DNA of 64,000 nucleotides from Circinella umbellata (Eukaryota > Mucoromycota > Mucoromycetes > Mucorales > Lichtheimiaceae): the NCBI GenBank assembly GCA_025093555.1, contig JAIWNF010000041.1, forward strand, positions 186,001-250,000, given 5' to 3'. Under the pieces are notes generated by a model. The model searched no databases. It was not told where the DNA came from and saw nothing but the letters and a program-made list of their open reading frames with translations. Made by a program: the position numbers and the translations under genes. Below, piece by piece: positions 36,857 through 49,127 of the stretch (within the stretch, counting starts at the first letter, position 1; every line of letters starts with the position of its first letter).

Positions 36857-37684
36857 CAGTGAGTATTCGCTAAACCGATGGTGTCTCTCAATTATTCTTT
36901 ATATACTTAGTAATATACCGGTAATTCGCTAAACCTGTAACCGGTGAGCTTTTCTAAATATTTACCGGGTTTATAATAGTATTATTTTATCTTATATAAT
37001 TTGGTAGTCTTTTTAATGGTAAAATCAGTAATACAGGCTTCCTTTAATCTCATCCCAGCTCTTCTCTTTGTTTTCAGCTGGCTACTTTGTTTTCATAGCA
37101 ATTAAAAATACATAAATCATTCTTGTCGTCAAGAGAAAGCTTCTCAACATCTTGTTGATAACAGTGTCTCTTTTTCGTCAACTTCACATAGATGCTTTTC
37201 TCTTTTTTCTCATCTGCGTACATATGTACTTCTTTTCAACTTTGTCATGTACTTGTTCATCACTATTGCATATGTAATTATGTTGTTGATACAATTCGTT
37301 TTTACTCATTTATTCGACTGCTAACCAAGGCCCATGTTAAACACACTTTGTTGTAAATTTATTATTAATCTAGTCTCTGATTAATTATTACTATTTGGTG
37401 TATACACCAGTGTCATTATTATCACTAAAAGATTAGCTCAAGTAAATAGCAAAGCTACATTAAGCAGCTAGCTACATTATATGAACTATCGTTTTTTTAT
37501 CTTATCCCTACAGCTTAATTTGATTATAGTTGTTTTTCCAGTACACTCTACATATTAGTACCAGCTGCGTTTCAATTCGCTAAACCGGTAATTCGCTAAA
37601 CCGGTAATTCGCTAAACCGGTAATTCGCTAAACCGGGTACAAACCCTCACATATATAGAGTACCGGTTTAGCGAATACTCACTA
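36857..37684. mobile_element. TA-inserting TIR element with TTCGCTAAACCGG repeats, left copy (828 bp)
   Basis: The left end is CAGTGAGTATTCGCTAAACC and the right end, reversed, is the same sequence except for a terminal G-to-A change; TA flanks both (36855-36856 and 37685-37686). ATTCGCTAAACCGGTA units recur near both ends, including four tandem 17-bp copies at about 37573-37640. No ORF. It marks the inner end of the left arm. Confidence 0.8.
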
Positions 37685-37686
37685 TA

Positions 37687-39383
37687 ATAAGTTTAAGTGA
37701 GAATAATTTTGTTCCTGTATTAAACGCGTTATAGTCTAAAACGCTAGTTAAATACATATAAATGAAAAAATAAGGCTGCATTATATATTTCCTTACCAAG
37801 AAACATCTGTTTGTGTTTGCTCTTAAAACTGCGTACGTAATACAGAGAGCAAAGCAGTTTCTTTTTTTATTCCAAACACAATATTAAGGCTTCATAGCAA
37901 CAACAAGAAAGTATTTTTTTATGACGTGAAAAACTCTATTTTTTACTCGAGCTCACTTTGAAAGTGAAAGCTTCACAAGAAAGCAAATATTATTACTTTT
38001 TTATATAAGATTTTATACTGAGCTTTCTACAAGATGTTATAGAATTTCTTGTTCTGATCTTAACGCCAAAAAAATCTTATATAGGTCATTGTAATGTCAA
38101 TTAAGACCATGGATTTTTTTTTGTTCCAATCAAATAATATTTTCAAAGTTTAATAATTTATAGCAATGTTCTTTCTTATATTGTTATGAATTATTGCCAG
38201 ATAAACACTTCTATTCGTTGAATTGCTTCTGTGTTTTACCATTTATATATATTTGCGTCTAATGAATAAGAGTGTAATACATTATTAAAAGAGAATTACA
38301 AAACCATCTCTTTTTATATCTTTAATTCCAATTATTTGTATGATCTAACTTGCTAATTAAATGAGTGTTTTATGAAACGATGCCTTGAAGTAAATGTACC
38401 AATTGTTAGTAAACCTCTTATTTATAAAGAAAAATAAAAAGAAGTTCGGTTCGTGCTATATACCTATTTATTTACTTTTACACAACAGATGGTGTTACAC
38501 AGGGAAACCACTCATATTAAAGCAAAAAAAGAAAAATATGCGATTTCATGTTGACTTGTGTTAGGCAGGGTGCATTTTTCACATGCAGATTATATTATTA
38601 GGGTCTAAATTACTAGCTACGTATTGTAAAATAGCCAGTCATGGATAAAAATTATTAAACCTGTTTTCTCTTAAAACAAAACAACACCTTTATCTGTAGC
38701 AGGACACTACGTACTTCACTACACTTCAAACATTATTTACCCATATTCTACTATGAGACTGGTACGACAACAGTAATACTCCTAAAATATAGTATCGGTT
38801 TTATTTTTGTTATCGTTTCGAAAAATGTGTATATTTCAGGGGAGTACGTAGGTAACTAATAATTTTGGTTAGATTTTGCCTTCAAGTGAAGAATTTGTCT
38901 AGAGAGAAAAAAAGCAAAATGGAATTATTGGTATGATATACGTAGAAAAAAAGAAGAAGTTTAAAGCAGTGCTTCGAGAGAAGTATTATGTACAGTACTT
39001 TTTTTTTGCTATAATCAATGAATTGAGGTATTTCTTCGATTCTTTTTTTCATGTTTGTTTATTTTATATTATCACGCACTAATATAACTATAGAAACCGG
39101 TAATGCATTCTATATATTATTATTCTTATCCTCATACTAAGTACAGACTGGAACATAACTATGTACACACCTATTGATTTATAAAACTACTACTACTACT
39201 ACTACTACTACTATTGCACCATATTACACATGTTTACATATATAAATTATACTAATTATGTACGGTACGTACACGTACATTTTATGCAATAACTTTATTA
39301 TTACTTAATATGCTAAACTGTGTCTTTATAATATACTCGACAAAAAAAAAGAACTCGCAGTTACGTAAAGATATTATTTAAAA
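37687..39383. other. Intergenic region with an (ACT)n microsatellite
   Basis: No gene seen. A CTA/ACT trinucleotide run of about nine units lies at about 39186-39213. TACGTA occurs at least six times between 37,820 and 39,370. Confidence 0.55.
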
Positions 39384-41017
39384 TTATTGGTTCCAGGTTT
39401 CTTCAAATCCAATTCCATCAAAATTCCAACATCTGCTTGTTTCTTCAGTAAAATTCTCAGATTCCTTTGTGTCTTCATGAACGCCTGCAACATTCAGAGT
39501 AGCTTGCGCGGCTTTGAGCCATAGATCTTCATTATTAATAAACGCATCACGATAAATAATTTGGCCTAATGCAAGGGCGCGAATCGCTTTGATACAATGA
39601 ACGTCACGTGCGTTCAATGCTTGACGTATAATATCCAACCATGGATTATCGTTACCATTATCTTTATTCATGCCAGGAGCCTTATAGTTTCGTAAAGATT
39701 CAATTTTAAGGCCGGGTCGACCACATCGAACGTATAATAAAAGAGCTTGAACTACACAGAAACGAAGGGATCGTTCAACTTGGGCGGATGATAAATGAGG
39801 TAAGATTGCATGCATTGCATGCATAGATGTCAAACAGTGCAAGAGAAAAAAATCAAATTTGGTTTCTTGACCTCGAATTCCAGTGGAGGCGTACAATAAC
39901 ATGCTTTGAATGTAAAGTTCTCGCAAACTCGTTTGTGGATCTACGCACAACAAAATAAAGCAAAGTAAATTAAACACCTGATATACGTATATATGTACAA
40001 CCATCTTCTTGGAATTCCATTAGATGTATTATTTGTGGTTACAATAACTAAACTGTTTGTCATTTTAGTAACAGTTGTATATTTACCTTTATATTCCCAT
40101 TGTGCTGCATATTCGCCTAAGATAGCTATCGCCTTATCATTGGTAAATATATTAAAAGATGAAACTGCATCACCAAATTCAACAAGACCATCTAAATCAG
40201 AATCATTCTTCACTTTTGCTATAATTGATTCAAACGTCTTGGTTCCATTTTTGCTTGTATACTCTTGTTCGTCTTCTTTGCCGCTTTCGTCACTTTGATC
40301 GGTAACCTCTGAGGAAGTAGTAGTAGTGGTGGTGGTTCTCATGAATGGTAAAAGAGAATCATCTTCACATGCTGCTAACGCCAAAGCTTCTGCGGCAACA
40401 TTAGGTAAATCAAATTCAACGGCATAACCCAAATGAATCAATGGATGATAAATACCACCTATAGTACGTGCCAACATATCACTATCTTGTCGGAAAACCC
40501 ATTTACGAATAGTACCCATCATACCAAGATCCTTGATTTCTTTGGTGAAGAAATTTAAAAAGCTTGTATAAGACTCCTGTTTACCAAAAAGTTCTTGATA
40601 ATCATTTTTTCCCGAGTTTAAATCGATAGTATGAACGGCATCAGGCAGTGGACGCATATAGGATGCATGGAAATCATAAATTTCTTGTAATCGTTGATTC
40701 GTTGCTCCAAGTGAAAGTGCTGACAAATAATGATGAAGCAAATGACTATGTTATCACAAATATAAATGGCAAGACGAAAAACATGCTTAGACAACTGCAT
40801 TTATGTATATATATATATGTAATATTAAAATGGACAAAAAATTGTAGTACAATTACTTGTGAAATCCGTCATTATTAAAGAAAATATGGTGTTCCTTATG
40901 ATTCTTGTCGATTAAAAAATGCTTGGATAAACCAGGCCCAATAGTTGCACCAGGTAACAAAAGAGTAAAATTCGATAACAAAGATTTGGCAGCAGGTTCT
41001 TTTTCTTGACCAATCAT
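39384..41017 (-). CDS. Questin oxidase/AflY-like protein (DUF4243), 3 exons, 458 aa
   Basis: Exons (minus): 41017-40857, 40745-40087, 39940-39384 (1377 nt, in phase; introns of 111 and 146 nt). The first junction creates FHNHLLHHYLSALSLGAT, the signature N-terminal block of the questin-oxidase-like/AflY family, which includes Baeyer-Villiger-type oxidases of fungal polyketide routes and many members of unknown role. Further family features: RPLPDAVH, GKQESYTSFLNFF, a histidine in YHPLIHLGYAVEF, and FDFFLLHCLTSMHAM near the third-exon start. A Thr/Ser/Asp/Glu-rich loop (about residues 195-225) looks lineage-specific. There is no polyketide synthase nearby, so a biosynthetic role is not supported by context. 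Start at 41017 is the first Met in frame. Confidence 0.88.
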
Positions 41018-42636
41018 TTTTTTTTCTTGCTTACTTGGATAGTAGAGGTTTCGTGAAAACCCAAAAACTGCTCTCTTTTATATACACCGGATCTTTCTTT
41101 TTTTTTACGAACTAGTCTTTAATGAGAAAGCTAGTCCATAAGCAAGTTTGTTGGTTTTACATTTCCATGACCCATAAAAAAGTCACCATGTTTTACGCAG
41201 GGAGGTGCATTGTTTCCAATTGAACGCGTAAGATGTAGGCATAGCTCCGAAATGTTAAAAGGGAAAAGTTGCTTGGTGCGGACGATCGGCAGATCAGATT
41301 GAGTTCAAATTCAGAGTGCGGAGGACCGGATATGAGGTTGTGTAAATTATGCATAAAACTGCTCGACATTATTATTATCAGTATTTATATTTTAAAAAAA
41401 AATAAAAGGTAGAGATGTCATTACTGTATTCTACTATTATACTATGTACAATTGAATTATTTAAATAAGTTGTTTCACTTATAATGAAATTATTATAATG
41501 ATTCGCGGTCGAAATATTTTTCACTTTGCGTCCGCTGTAATTTTATTTTTGCGCTGTTTACAGTACTAATATACAAGGATTTCCGCAAACATATAATTAC
41601 AGAGAGCGCAAAGTGAAAAATATTTCGGCCGCAAATCATTAGGAAAAAACACAATATGCCAGCTAGACGTGTGATACGTATAATAACGAAGTGACATTGG
41701 TAAGTTGATCAAATAAATGATTTCCTTATTTAATCTTATAAAGATTATTTTTATTTGGACTACCATCACATCATGATGACTTACACTTATCTAAGTTATA
41801 AAAACACGCTACATTTATAGTGGTTATTAGCTTTTGTTTGTTTATTCAAATTTATAAATCATATGTCAATCGAAAATAGCATTCCTTTTTTGATTCCAAA
41901 TAGACTTTCTTTTAAAGTATAAACAAATAATAAAAATTGGGGGGGGGTTATAAAAATTGAAGATCACACTACATTTTTTACCTATATGAACATTTGAGTT
42001 TTGTTCTCCCAGAAATCACATTCTCAATATTGATTATTTTGTGATGTACTGTATCGCATACAAATTAAAAACATTTTAATACAATTCACTATGATACTTT
42101 TACTATTTGTATTATTACGTACTGTATAACTTTAATATCTGTGATTAGAATAATTTACTTTTGTGTTCTTTCTTTAAAATTACATTGTCGTACGTTACGA
42201 TAGGTAATAATATTTTAATCATCATATTGGATACGTATTAACAGAGACACAGTATGTTGATCAATTCACTATAGATACCATTATACGTAAAGTAAACAAA
42301 AATTATATAGATTATTATAAATACGTATATAAAGACATATATAACATGAAAAGCATAATTTATATCTAACTAATCGAAGGTTTATAAGTGTCATAAAGTT
42401 CCGACAAATAAGTAAAATAAATAGACAATAACTTTTTTTTCGTTTTACTAACTAAAATATAACTACAACTCATATAACATAGAGAAGTTAATACAAGAAG
42501 AAATTATTCTTTTCGTAATATAATAGAGTAGATTTTCGTTGTTTCACTTCTATGAGAATGAAAAGTGTTGGAATATTCAACTCTTTTATGGTAATACAGT
42601 CTTACAATAACTTTTGAGAATAAATTATGTTCAATT
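41018..42636. other. Intergenic region
   Basis: No genes. Contains the palindromic element at 41496-41641, a G run at 41940-41948, and five or six TACGTA hexamers between 41,670 and 42,330. Confidence 0.55.
41496..41641. repeat. 146-bp palindromic element (MITE-like)
   Basis: Two inverted arms of about 45 bp (left contains GAAATATTTTTCACTTTGCG; the right is its reverse complement with few changes) surround a loop of about 55 bp. The outer bases read TAATGATT...AATCATTA, consistent with a TA-flanked MITE or a hairpin. No coding capacity. Confidence 0.7.
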
Positions 42637-42960
42637 TTAATATTTTGATATATGACAACAGAATATTCTGATGATTTTCAAATGTTTGTTCTTCCAGTGT
42701 GACAGTACCATCGAAAAACGTGTCGCCGTTTTTGCAATATCGTAATCCGCAAGTGTCAATTGATAGTAATCCCCATCCTTTTTTATAACAAGGCAGCTCG
42801 TGAATCTCGAGGAAGTGCCGTCATATTTAAACGGCAATCCGGCAAGTAACACATATTGACCAAAATCTTCAAGAGGTTCTGTCAAACCATAAAAATTAAA
42901 CTCCACCTTTTTCTGCCAACTGGTATAGTCCACAAGAGGTTCGTTTTCTTGATCAGTATA

Positions 42961-45250
42961 CAGAGGATCCCCGTTGATTTCATATCCGTTAATTTTCACA
43001 AAAAATGAAGGAATGGTAAAAATAACATAAGAAAATTTTCACAACCCTCTTAATTTGTAAATCAAAAAAAAAATATGTGATAAATATACGGATTGTAATT
43101 AAATTAGTATACAGGATGGGTTACTTTTTTTATTACGCCATTTGCATGTTTTTTCTTAAGAGTTTGTTTTTCTCGTTTCAAGTCTTTGCATATAGTACTA
43201 ATATCAGGTGCCTCAAAAACAGCTTAAATTCATTTTTAGCCCATCATGCTAGCGATCGGTTTGTCATGGTTCGTGGGTAAAGTTTTTTTTTCTCAGCCAG
43301 AACCCTATACTGCTCAGTTGTCAAGCCAACATTAAATGTGGTTGCTGTCATTTTGTTTTGGTATATATAAAGCAAAAATATAAAAAGATGGAATAATATA
43401 AAAAATAAATTATCTCTGCAGCTCTTGGAACTATTTTATATAGCTTTTTTTTTTCAGAAAAAAAAAAGAGTTATAGACTTGCTCAAATAAAAAAGAGATA
43501 GTTACAAAAATGCATCAAGAAGAATCGTATAAAAATAATTTATTAATTAATACGTATTTTGATACAATAAAAAATGAGAATTACTACATGGGCTACAAAA
43601 ATTCAAAGTCAGACCACATGGGCTACAAAAATCATAAGGTATGTTAGTAACTTGTAGCCCATCTCGTCTGCTTGCCATATATAGATCCTGTAGCCCATCT
43701 CGTCTAATTTTTTGTAGCCCACCTCGTCTAATTTTTTGTAGCCCACCTCGTCTAATTTTTTTGTAGCCTATCTCATCTAATTTTTTTTAATATCATATAG
43801 TTGCTAATGTTGTATTATAAGAACATTATCTCTTTATCCCAGATGAAATAAGAAATCATATTTAAAATACAGATGTGAGCAGAACTCAATTCTAAAAAGG
43901 AAACTGAGTAAAATCGCATAACAATGTCCTGCACCTCGTCAACTTAAATTAAAGAATAAAAGAGAGTTTCATGGCTAAGCCCAATATACTTCAGAACAGT
44001 AGCTATAGTAACCTTCTCAATATTAATGACTAATATCAAGTACCTGACTTTACTATCAATCACCCACATCATTCTATTAACAAGCCCCATAACTCATAGA
44101 ATAGAAATCATATAAATACAGGTTGTAAATATTATTTTAAAGAAAGAACTTTATTCTAGTTTCTAAATTATTATTAAAGATATATAACAAAGTCTCAAAG
44201 GATTTATACCTTGTCTGTTTTTATTTCCTACTCTTATTAGAATAACCAAATATCACAGCTAATTTTCAAAATAAAATTTTTAAGATAATTAATTTCATTG
44301 TTATTACTATGTTTTTACGCTATAACTACACTTTTATTATATTATTCTCTTCCCTAAGTGTATAGTAAAATTACTTTGTGCTACCTTTTCCCTTTTTGAC
44401 AATTTTATTTTTCATACTTCTGGTAATGCACATTGATTTCTGCTTGGTACTTATTATACCATATATTAATCAGTATTGTCAAGGTGTGCAGCAATATTAA
44501 CATCATAATTTGTATGCATTATAATTACAATTATTGCTAAATCACGCAGCAATATTAGCATCATTATTCATATTTTGCTGTTACATTCCGTTTAGATCGT
44601 ACTTAATAAAATAAAAGAAGATAGAAGTAATTCTGAGTAAAAGACTCAAGGAATAAAGAAAGTTATACATATCAAATAACTTATTCAACAAAAATAAAAG
44701 GGGGTGGTTTTTTATAACCACAGCATATTCAATATGTCAAGACATTATCATTAGTATTTCTATTTTCATATTGTTGTTGTTGATGTTTTCATTCTCGTTT
44801 ACGTATTATTATTATTATTATTATTATTATCAAATACAGTCTTATAATTGTAACCTTTTTCAATAATATTAATGTAGAAAAAGTGACAAAAAAGGGTCGA
44901 GAAGTGGATGATAAAAAAAATTAGATGAGGTGGGCTACAAAAAAATTAGACGAGGTGGGCTGCAATAAATTAGACGAGGTGGGCTACAGGATCTATATAT
45001 GGCAAGCAGACGAGATGGGCTACAAGTTACTAACATACCTTATGATTTTTGTAGCCCATGTGGTCTGACTTTGAATTTTTGTAGCCCATGTAGTAATTCT
45101 CTAAAAAATATTCAGTAGTGAGCTGAAGTATTCAATATATGCACATTCTTGGAGAAAAATTTCATAGTATGATATCCGTTAATTTTCACACCTCTTTATT
45201 TTCACAAAAAGAATGGAAAATGGCCCTATGAAATTAACGGGGATCCTCTG
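42961..45250. mobile_element. TA-inserting TIR element (CAGAGGATCCCCGTT ends), carrying a second element
   Basis: Left end CAGAGGATCCCCGTTGATTT; right end, reversed, CAGAGGATCCCCGTTAATTT; TA flanks both (42959-42960 and 45251-45252), and deleting the element with one TA rejoins the HET pseudogene. ATATCCGTTAATTTTCACA occurs in the same orientation near each end. Without the inner element (43576-45101) it is about 756 bp and encodes nothing, so it is non-autonomous, Tc1/mariner-like by its target. Confidence 0.85.
43576..45101. mobile_element. Non-autonomous hAT-like element, 1526 bp, 8-bp target duplication
   Basis: Flanked by TAAAAAAT on both sides (43568-43575 and 45102-45109). The terminal inverted repeats are about 200 bp and almost identical, starting GAGAATTACTACATGGGCTA. 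Each holds several GTAGCCCAYCTCGTCTAATT units (about 24-bp spacing), like subterminal transposase-binding repeats. The 1.1-kb centre is AT-rich and non-coding. An 8-bp duplication suggests hAT, but other superfamilies are not excluded because the termini are not diagnostic. Confidence 0.85.
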
Positions 45251-46598
45251 TAAAATGTGATAAGTTATTAAGTTGTATTGCTATACGTTCGTAATCTGTA
45301 GAATCGGGTTCACTGCTTCTTATGCCATGAACTTCAATCAACTTTTCATTCGTCGACTTTTGTGGTTGTAACCGGATTACAAATGACCAAGAAAAATTAC
45401 TGTACTCTTGAGGAAAAGGGGATAGTATATCCTTAATGGATTCAAGGTCTAAAATTTCGCTATGATGTTTATCATTCGTCAATGCACCACATGTAATTTT
45501 CAAAGCCCTTCCGTTGACAGTGTAGTTTTTAAAAGATCTATCGTAGTCAGACCAATGCCAATGTTCGCCATAAATACCTGTACAAAATGGTAAATCAAAT
45601 TTTTGTATCGGTATATTGAATTCTATTCCCTCGCTTGTGCTGCTGCTTGCAGTACCGTAGCTGATTTGTGTTTAACACATCATTCGGTAGTTATGACTAT
45701 AGTTTCCAAAACACAGAATACGGAGATCCTTTTTTGCTAAAAGACCATAAAATTGAATTATTAATTCTGGGATATCTTGATCGTAGTCAACTGTAATTTT
45801 TTTCATGATTTCAGGAAGAATTTTGGCAAGGGCAAACACATGGTCGTGTTCTTTGGTACTGTGGGTGCGTGAGCATAATGTAAAATAGTGGAGTTGTCCC
45901 CAAACAAAGTCTTTCTGCAAAATTGGAAGCCCGATATTTGATATCTGATGATGCCAACAATGAATCTTTTTGCCGATCAAAACTATTTTGATGACAGTAT
46001 TGTCTCTCCCAAAGTCTACATACGTTTCATACATTGAGCTTCTAGCAAAGAGTATACATTCATGTCTTTTACGCGGATCGGGCAATTGGCCCTCGGATAG
46101 AATATCTCAGCAGTTAATTCAGGTACGAATGCTATTGTACAATAGGCATTGCTATAAATTTTATGCATTTGACGTACTTCACTTCTTTGTTGTTCTGGTT
46201 GATGCACATTTGATCAAACCAAGTATACTGGATATAAAAATCCTTGCTCATTTCTTGTATAAGTCCTTCAAATTTAACAAACTTGACTTTGCCTGGAATT
46301 CGTTTTCGTCCTCTTGGTTTGTTTCTAACTGTCTTTCCTGGATATACAATCTTGATCAATATGGTCACTATTCCCGGTCATTTCATTTTTTATAATATCA
46401 CCAGGTTGATTCCATGAATACGATAAAACACAATATCCCTCTTGTACTTTAGACCCTTCAACCGCTTTCATGTCGGATATACGCACCAGTAAACTAGGCA
46501 TAAAACTTGGTTTCGGCAGTATTGATGGTATTTTTTTGGATGGTTGGCTATATTTATGGATCCCTATATTGCGTTTTTGTATATGTGAAATACGTCAT

Positions 46599-47229
46599 TT
46601 ATTTTTTTGCTGCTTTAAACATAATAAATTGGTCAGTGAATGTATGTCTTATTTTATATCCAATATTGGCTAATACGATAATTATTCTAATAACGTACCG
46701 TAAAGTAAGTGGTAAACAAAAAGAAAAACCAGAAAAGTAATTGTTTGAACCACAAAATACTGTCGTTCTACTAATAGTGGTAATATAGTATTTTGTATCA
46801 ATGGTTTCGCTTTTTTAAAATGTTTTTTTTTTGGTTGAGCAGCCAATATATATATATATATTTGTTTCTTATGTAAGCAACACCGTTTGTTATAAAGTTG
46901 ATAAAATACGCAAAATAATAATTGTAAAGTAATAAAAAAAGATGAGAAAAAATGTTGCGCTTTACCATTCCTTACTTTTTGATTTATTATAGTTTGAGTC
47001 AATATTTTTGTGTTATGTAACCTAGTTAAGCCAACAAGCTTGAATGTTATGATACACAATTAAAAAGCAAAGCTAAAAACACTGGATCTAGCTTCTATTC
47101 TTAGCTTATACGTATACAAAGCTTTAAAAGACACATAATAAATATGTACATGTCATAGGTAAGAACTATACTTTTTATGAATACCAATAAATTTAATTAC
47201 TATTTTATCAAAAGGAAAAGATGACATTT
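46599..47229. other. Spacer between HET remnants
   Basis: AT-rich, with a short TA run near 46845-46860. Open frames here (46682-47059, minus) lack domains and are not called. Confidence 0.5.
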
Positions 47230-47420
47230 TATATCTCGTAAAAAGTTTTATACGATTTACAAGTTCTGATAGTACAACAACGTCAGCTGCACGTTGTTCT
47301 ATCATTAAAAGTAAGGGAGCTCATTACAAGCCAATGGGTATATGTTTTGTTGTAAATCCAGACTATTTTGACGATATCGCACCAGAAGAGTGAGCAACTA
47401 TTTGAAATTTATTAAACTAG
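47230..47420 (+). pseudogene. C-terminal scrap of a HET-domain gene (copy 3)
   Basis: CSIIKSKGAHYKPMGICFVV followed by DYFDDIAPEE and then a frameshifted QLFEI aligns with the last 40 residues of the intact HET proteins (RHPILKKVGDHYKAIGLC...LEEQTFEIH). It lies on the plus strand, about 1.7 kb upstream of the first intact copy, so it marks a former tandem neighbour. Confidence 0.75.
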
Positions 47421-49127
47421 TTGTCCTGTTGAAATAGGATTATATAGTACATTTATTTTCATTTCAAAAAAAAGGACTTTCACTCGTTCATGGTAATGTC
47501 ATTGTTCTATTTGCTCCATATTTTTTTTATTTGTCACCCAATTTTTGTTGGCCATTTACTGTACATAATATTACTTTAAAGACTTTTAAATTCCTAACTA
47601 CTCAAATCCGAACATTTTGTATTTCTACATTGTAATTATCATATATAAATCCTGCAATTTATATCAAAGATAACTGATTGTTATATTGTGAATGTTGATA
47701 CTTCGTAAGAATGAAAAATATATGCTCCATTGAAAAAATAATACCTTGTTAATAACGATAGCCCGGAACCAGCTTTGTCTCTTTTTAACCAACAAAAAAT
47801 GATCCATGCGATATTGTTAACATTGATACAAATTTGCCAAAAAAAAAAAAATTCGATCACGACAGAGTTCAAGGTATCATATCAAATATCCACAAAAGTT
47901 CATCCTTTTTACTGTAATAAAAAAGTAATTCATCCAAGTATGTAACTTGATATAAAAAAGTCATTATAAAATATCCAGTGTCAATAGTCAGATAGTACCT
48001 ATTTGTTTTCCTGGTAGATATATATATAGGCACTGTAAATTGTTTAGTTGCTAACGATAAAGAACCTTCTGTATCTCAAACAACAACGATCCGTGGTACA
48101 TACTGATATGATACATAGAAACTGGGATTTCGTATTAGTTGAATATGTGTTTAACGCTATTGCTATAGAATTAAAATCATTATCCCCCCATTCGAACAGG
48201 AAAAAAATAATAATTAAACAGAAGCAGAAAGATGATTAACTTTTTTTTTCTTCCCAGAATTACTTTCCTTGTCGAAATCAAAAAGATGTGGAGAGATTGT
48301 AATGAAAGCAAAAATAACTTGGGATGCAGTCCATGGAATGTCCACGGCGTTCATCACTAACTTCAATGAACCTTTGTCATAAGATGAGTAGCTGTGTTAA
48401 GCAAAAGCAAGCTAATCGCGGTTGAATCGTCAATACCTTAACAAAGACCTTTAGGACAGCAGATTCATCTGTCACCTTTTTTTTTTATCAAGCAAGCCAT
48501 GGTTTAAAACGATGTGTGAAAAAAAAAACAGCTTGTAACACCAAATCGGCTTTTGAACACATGACAGGAAATTACAAAAGCGAACATCGGGCGGAAAATT
48601 GAAAGGTTTACCAACTTAGTTGAAAAAAAACTTCTACGTATACTGTATCCTTTAAGTAAGCATAAGTTATAAACCACATTCACTGGCCCCCATACCTTTT
48701 TCACTTGGTTCTTTTCATTGTGTAACGTTCAAGCTTATTGATTTAACTACGTTAAATAGATCCAGAGCACCACTGACTTTAAACTTTATAATTTCATTGA
48801 AAATAAGCTACAGACATACCTTTCTTTTTACTTTACATCTCTTCTCATTATTTTATTTTGCGACTTCATATTAAACAGCATCCAGTGTACAATAAACTTA
48901 TACGTAGACATTTTTTATCAAATAAAACCAGCGATACTTTATACCATTATTTACTTCTCTTTCAATATTCGGTATTGAAATAATTTACTTTAGTGGTTTC
49001 TTTTTTATGTTTGCTGTTATTGAGAATACTTTTCTGTAAGGCGCTATGATGATCGTTTTATTGCTCATACTTTGGATTAAATGAGATGTTAACCCCAACC
49101 AACCAATTCATTTTTGAAACAGAAAAA
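47421..49127. other. Upstream region of the first intact HET gene
   Basis: No gene. The immediate 5' flank (49000-49127) is AT-rich without an obvious TATA box at a fixed distance. TACGTA near 48637 and 48900. Confidence 0.5.

Larger units (their letters stand above)
30602..37684 (+). repeat. Left arm of a long inverted duplication
   Basis: Matches 57055-62131 in reverse. Collinear landmarks: the 509-aa gene (30410-33076, pseudogene at 60191), the TIR element with an ORF (35168-36225, copy at 58456) and the TTCGCTAAACCGG element (36857-37684, copy at 57055). The left arm is longer because of a solo LTR (31402-32054) and two nested elements (33126-34495). Similarity at the outer end stops inside the last exon of the gene, near CATGGATAAT; at the inner end it stops at the terminus of the TIR element. 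Confidence 0.85.
42637..46598 (-). pseudogene. HET-domain gene (copy 2), decayed and split by nested transposons
   Basis: Starts at 46598 (MTYFTYTKTQYRD, close to both intact copies), loses a short segment, then continues PKKIPSILPKPSF, YCVLSYSWNQPGD, a frameshifted basic region, remains of the WxDQMCINQ motif and EVRQMHKIYSNAYCTIA; later SSTKEHDHVFALAKILPE-like and DQDIPELIIQFYGLLAKKDL, then up to LNNLSHF at 45251. There a TA-flanked element (42961-45250) interrupts it, and the remainder (YTSWQKK, GQYVLLAGLPFKYDG, KKDGDYYQLTLADYD) resumes at 42958. Several frameshifts and stops. It is read on the minus strand, opposite to the intact copies. Confidence 0.85.
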
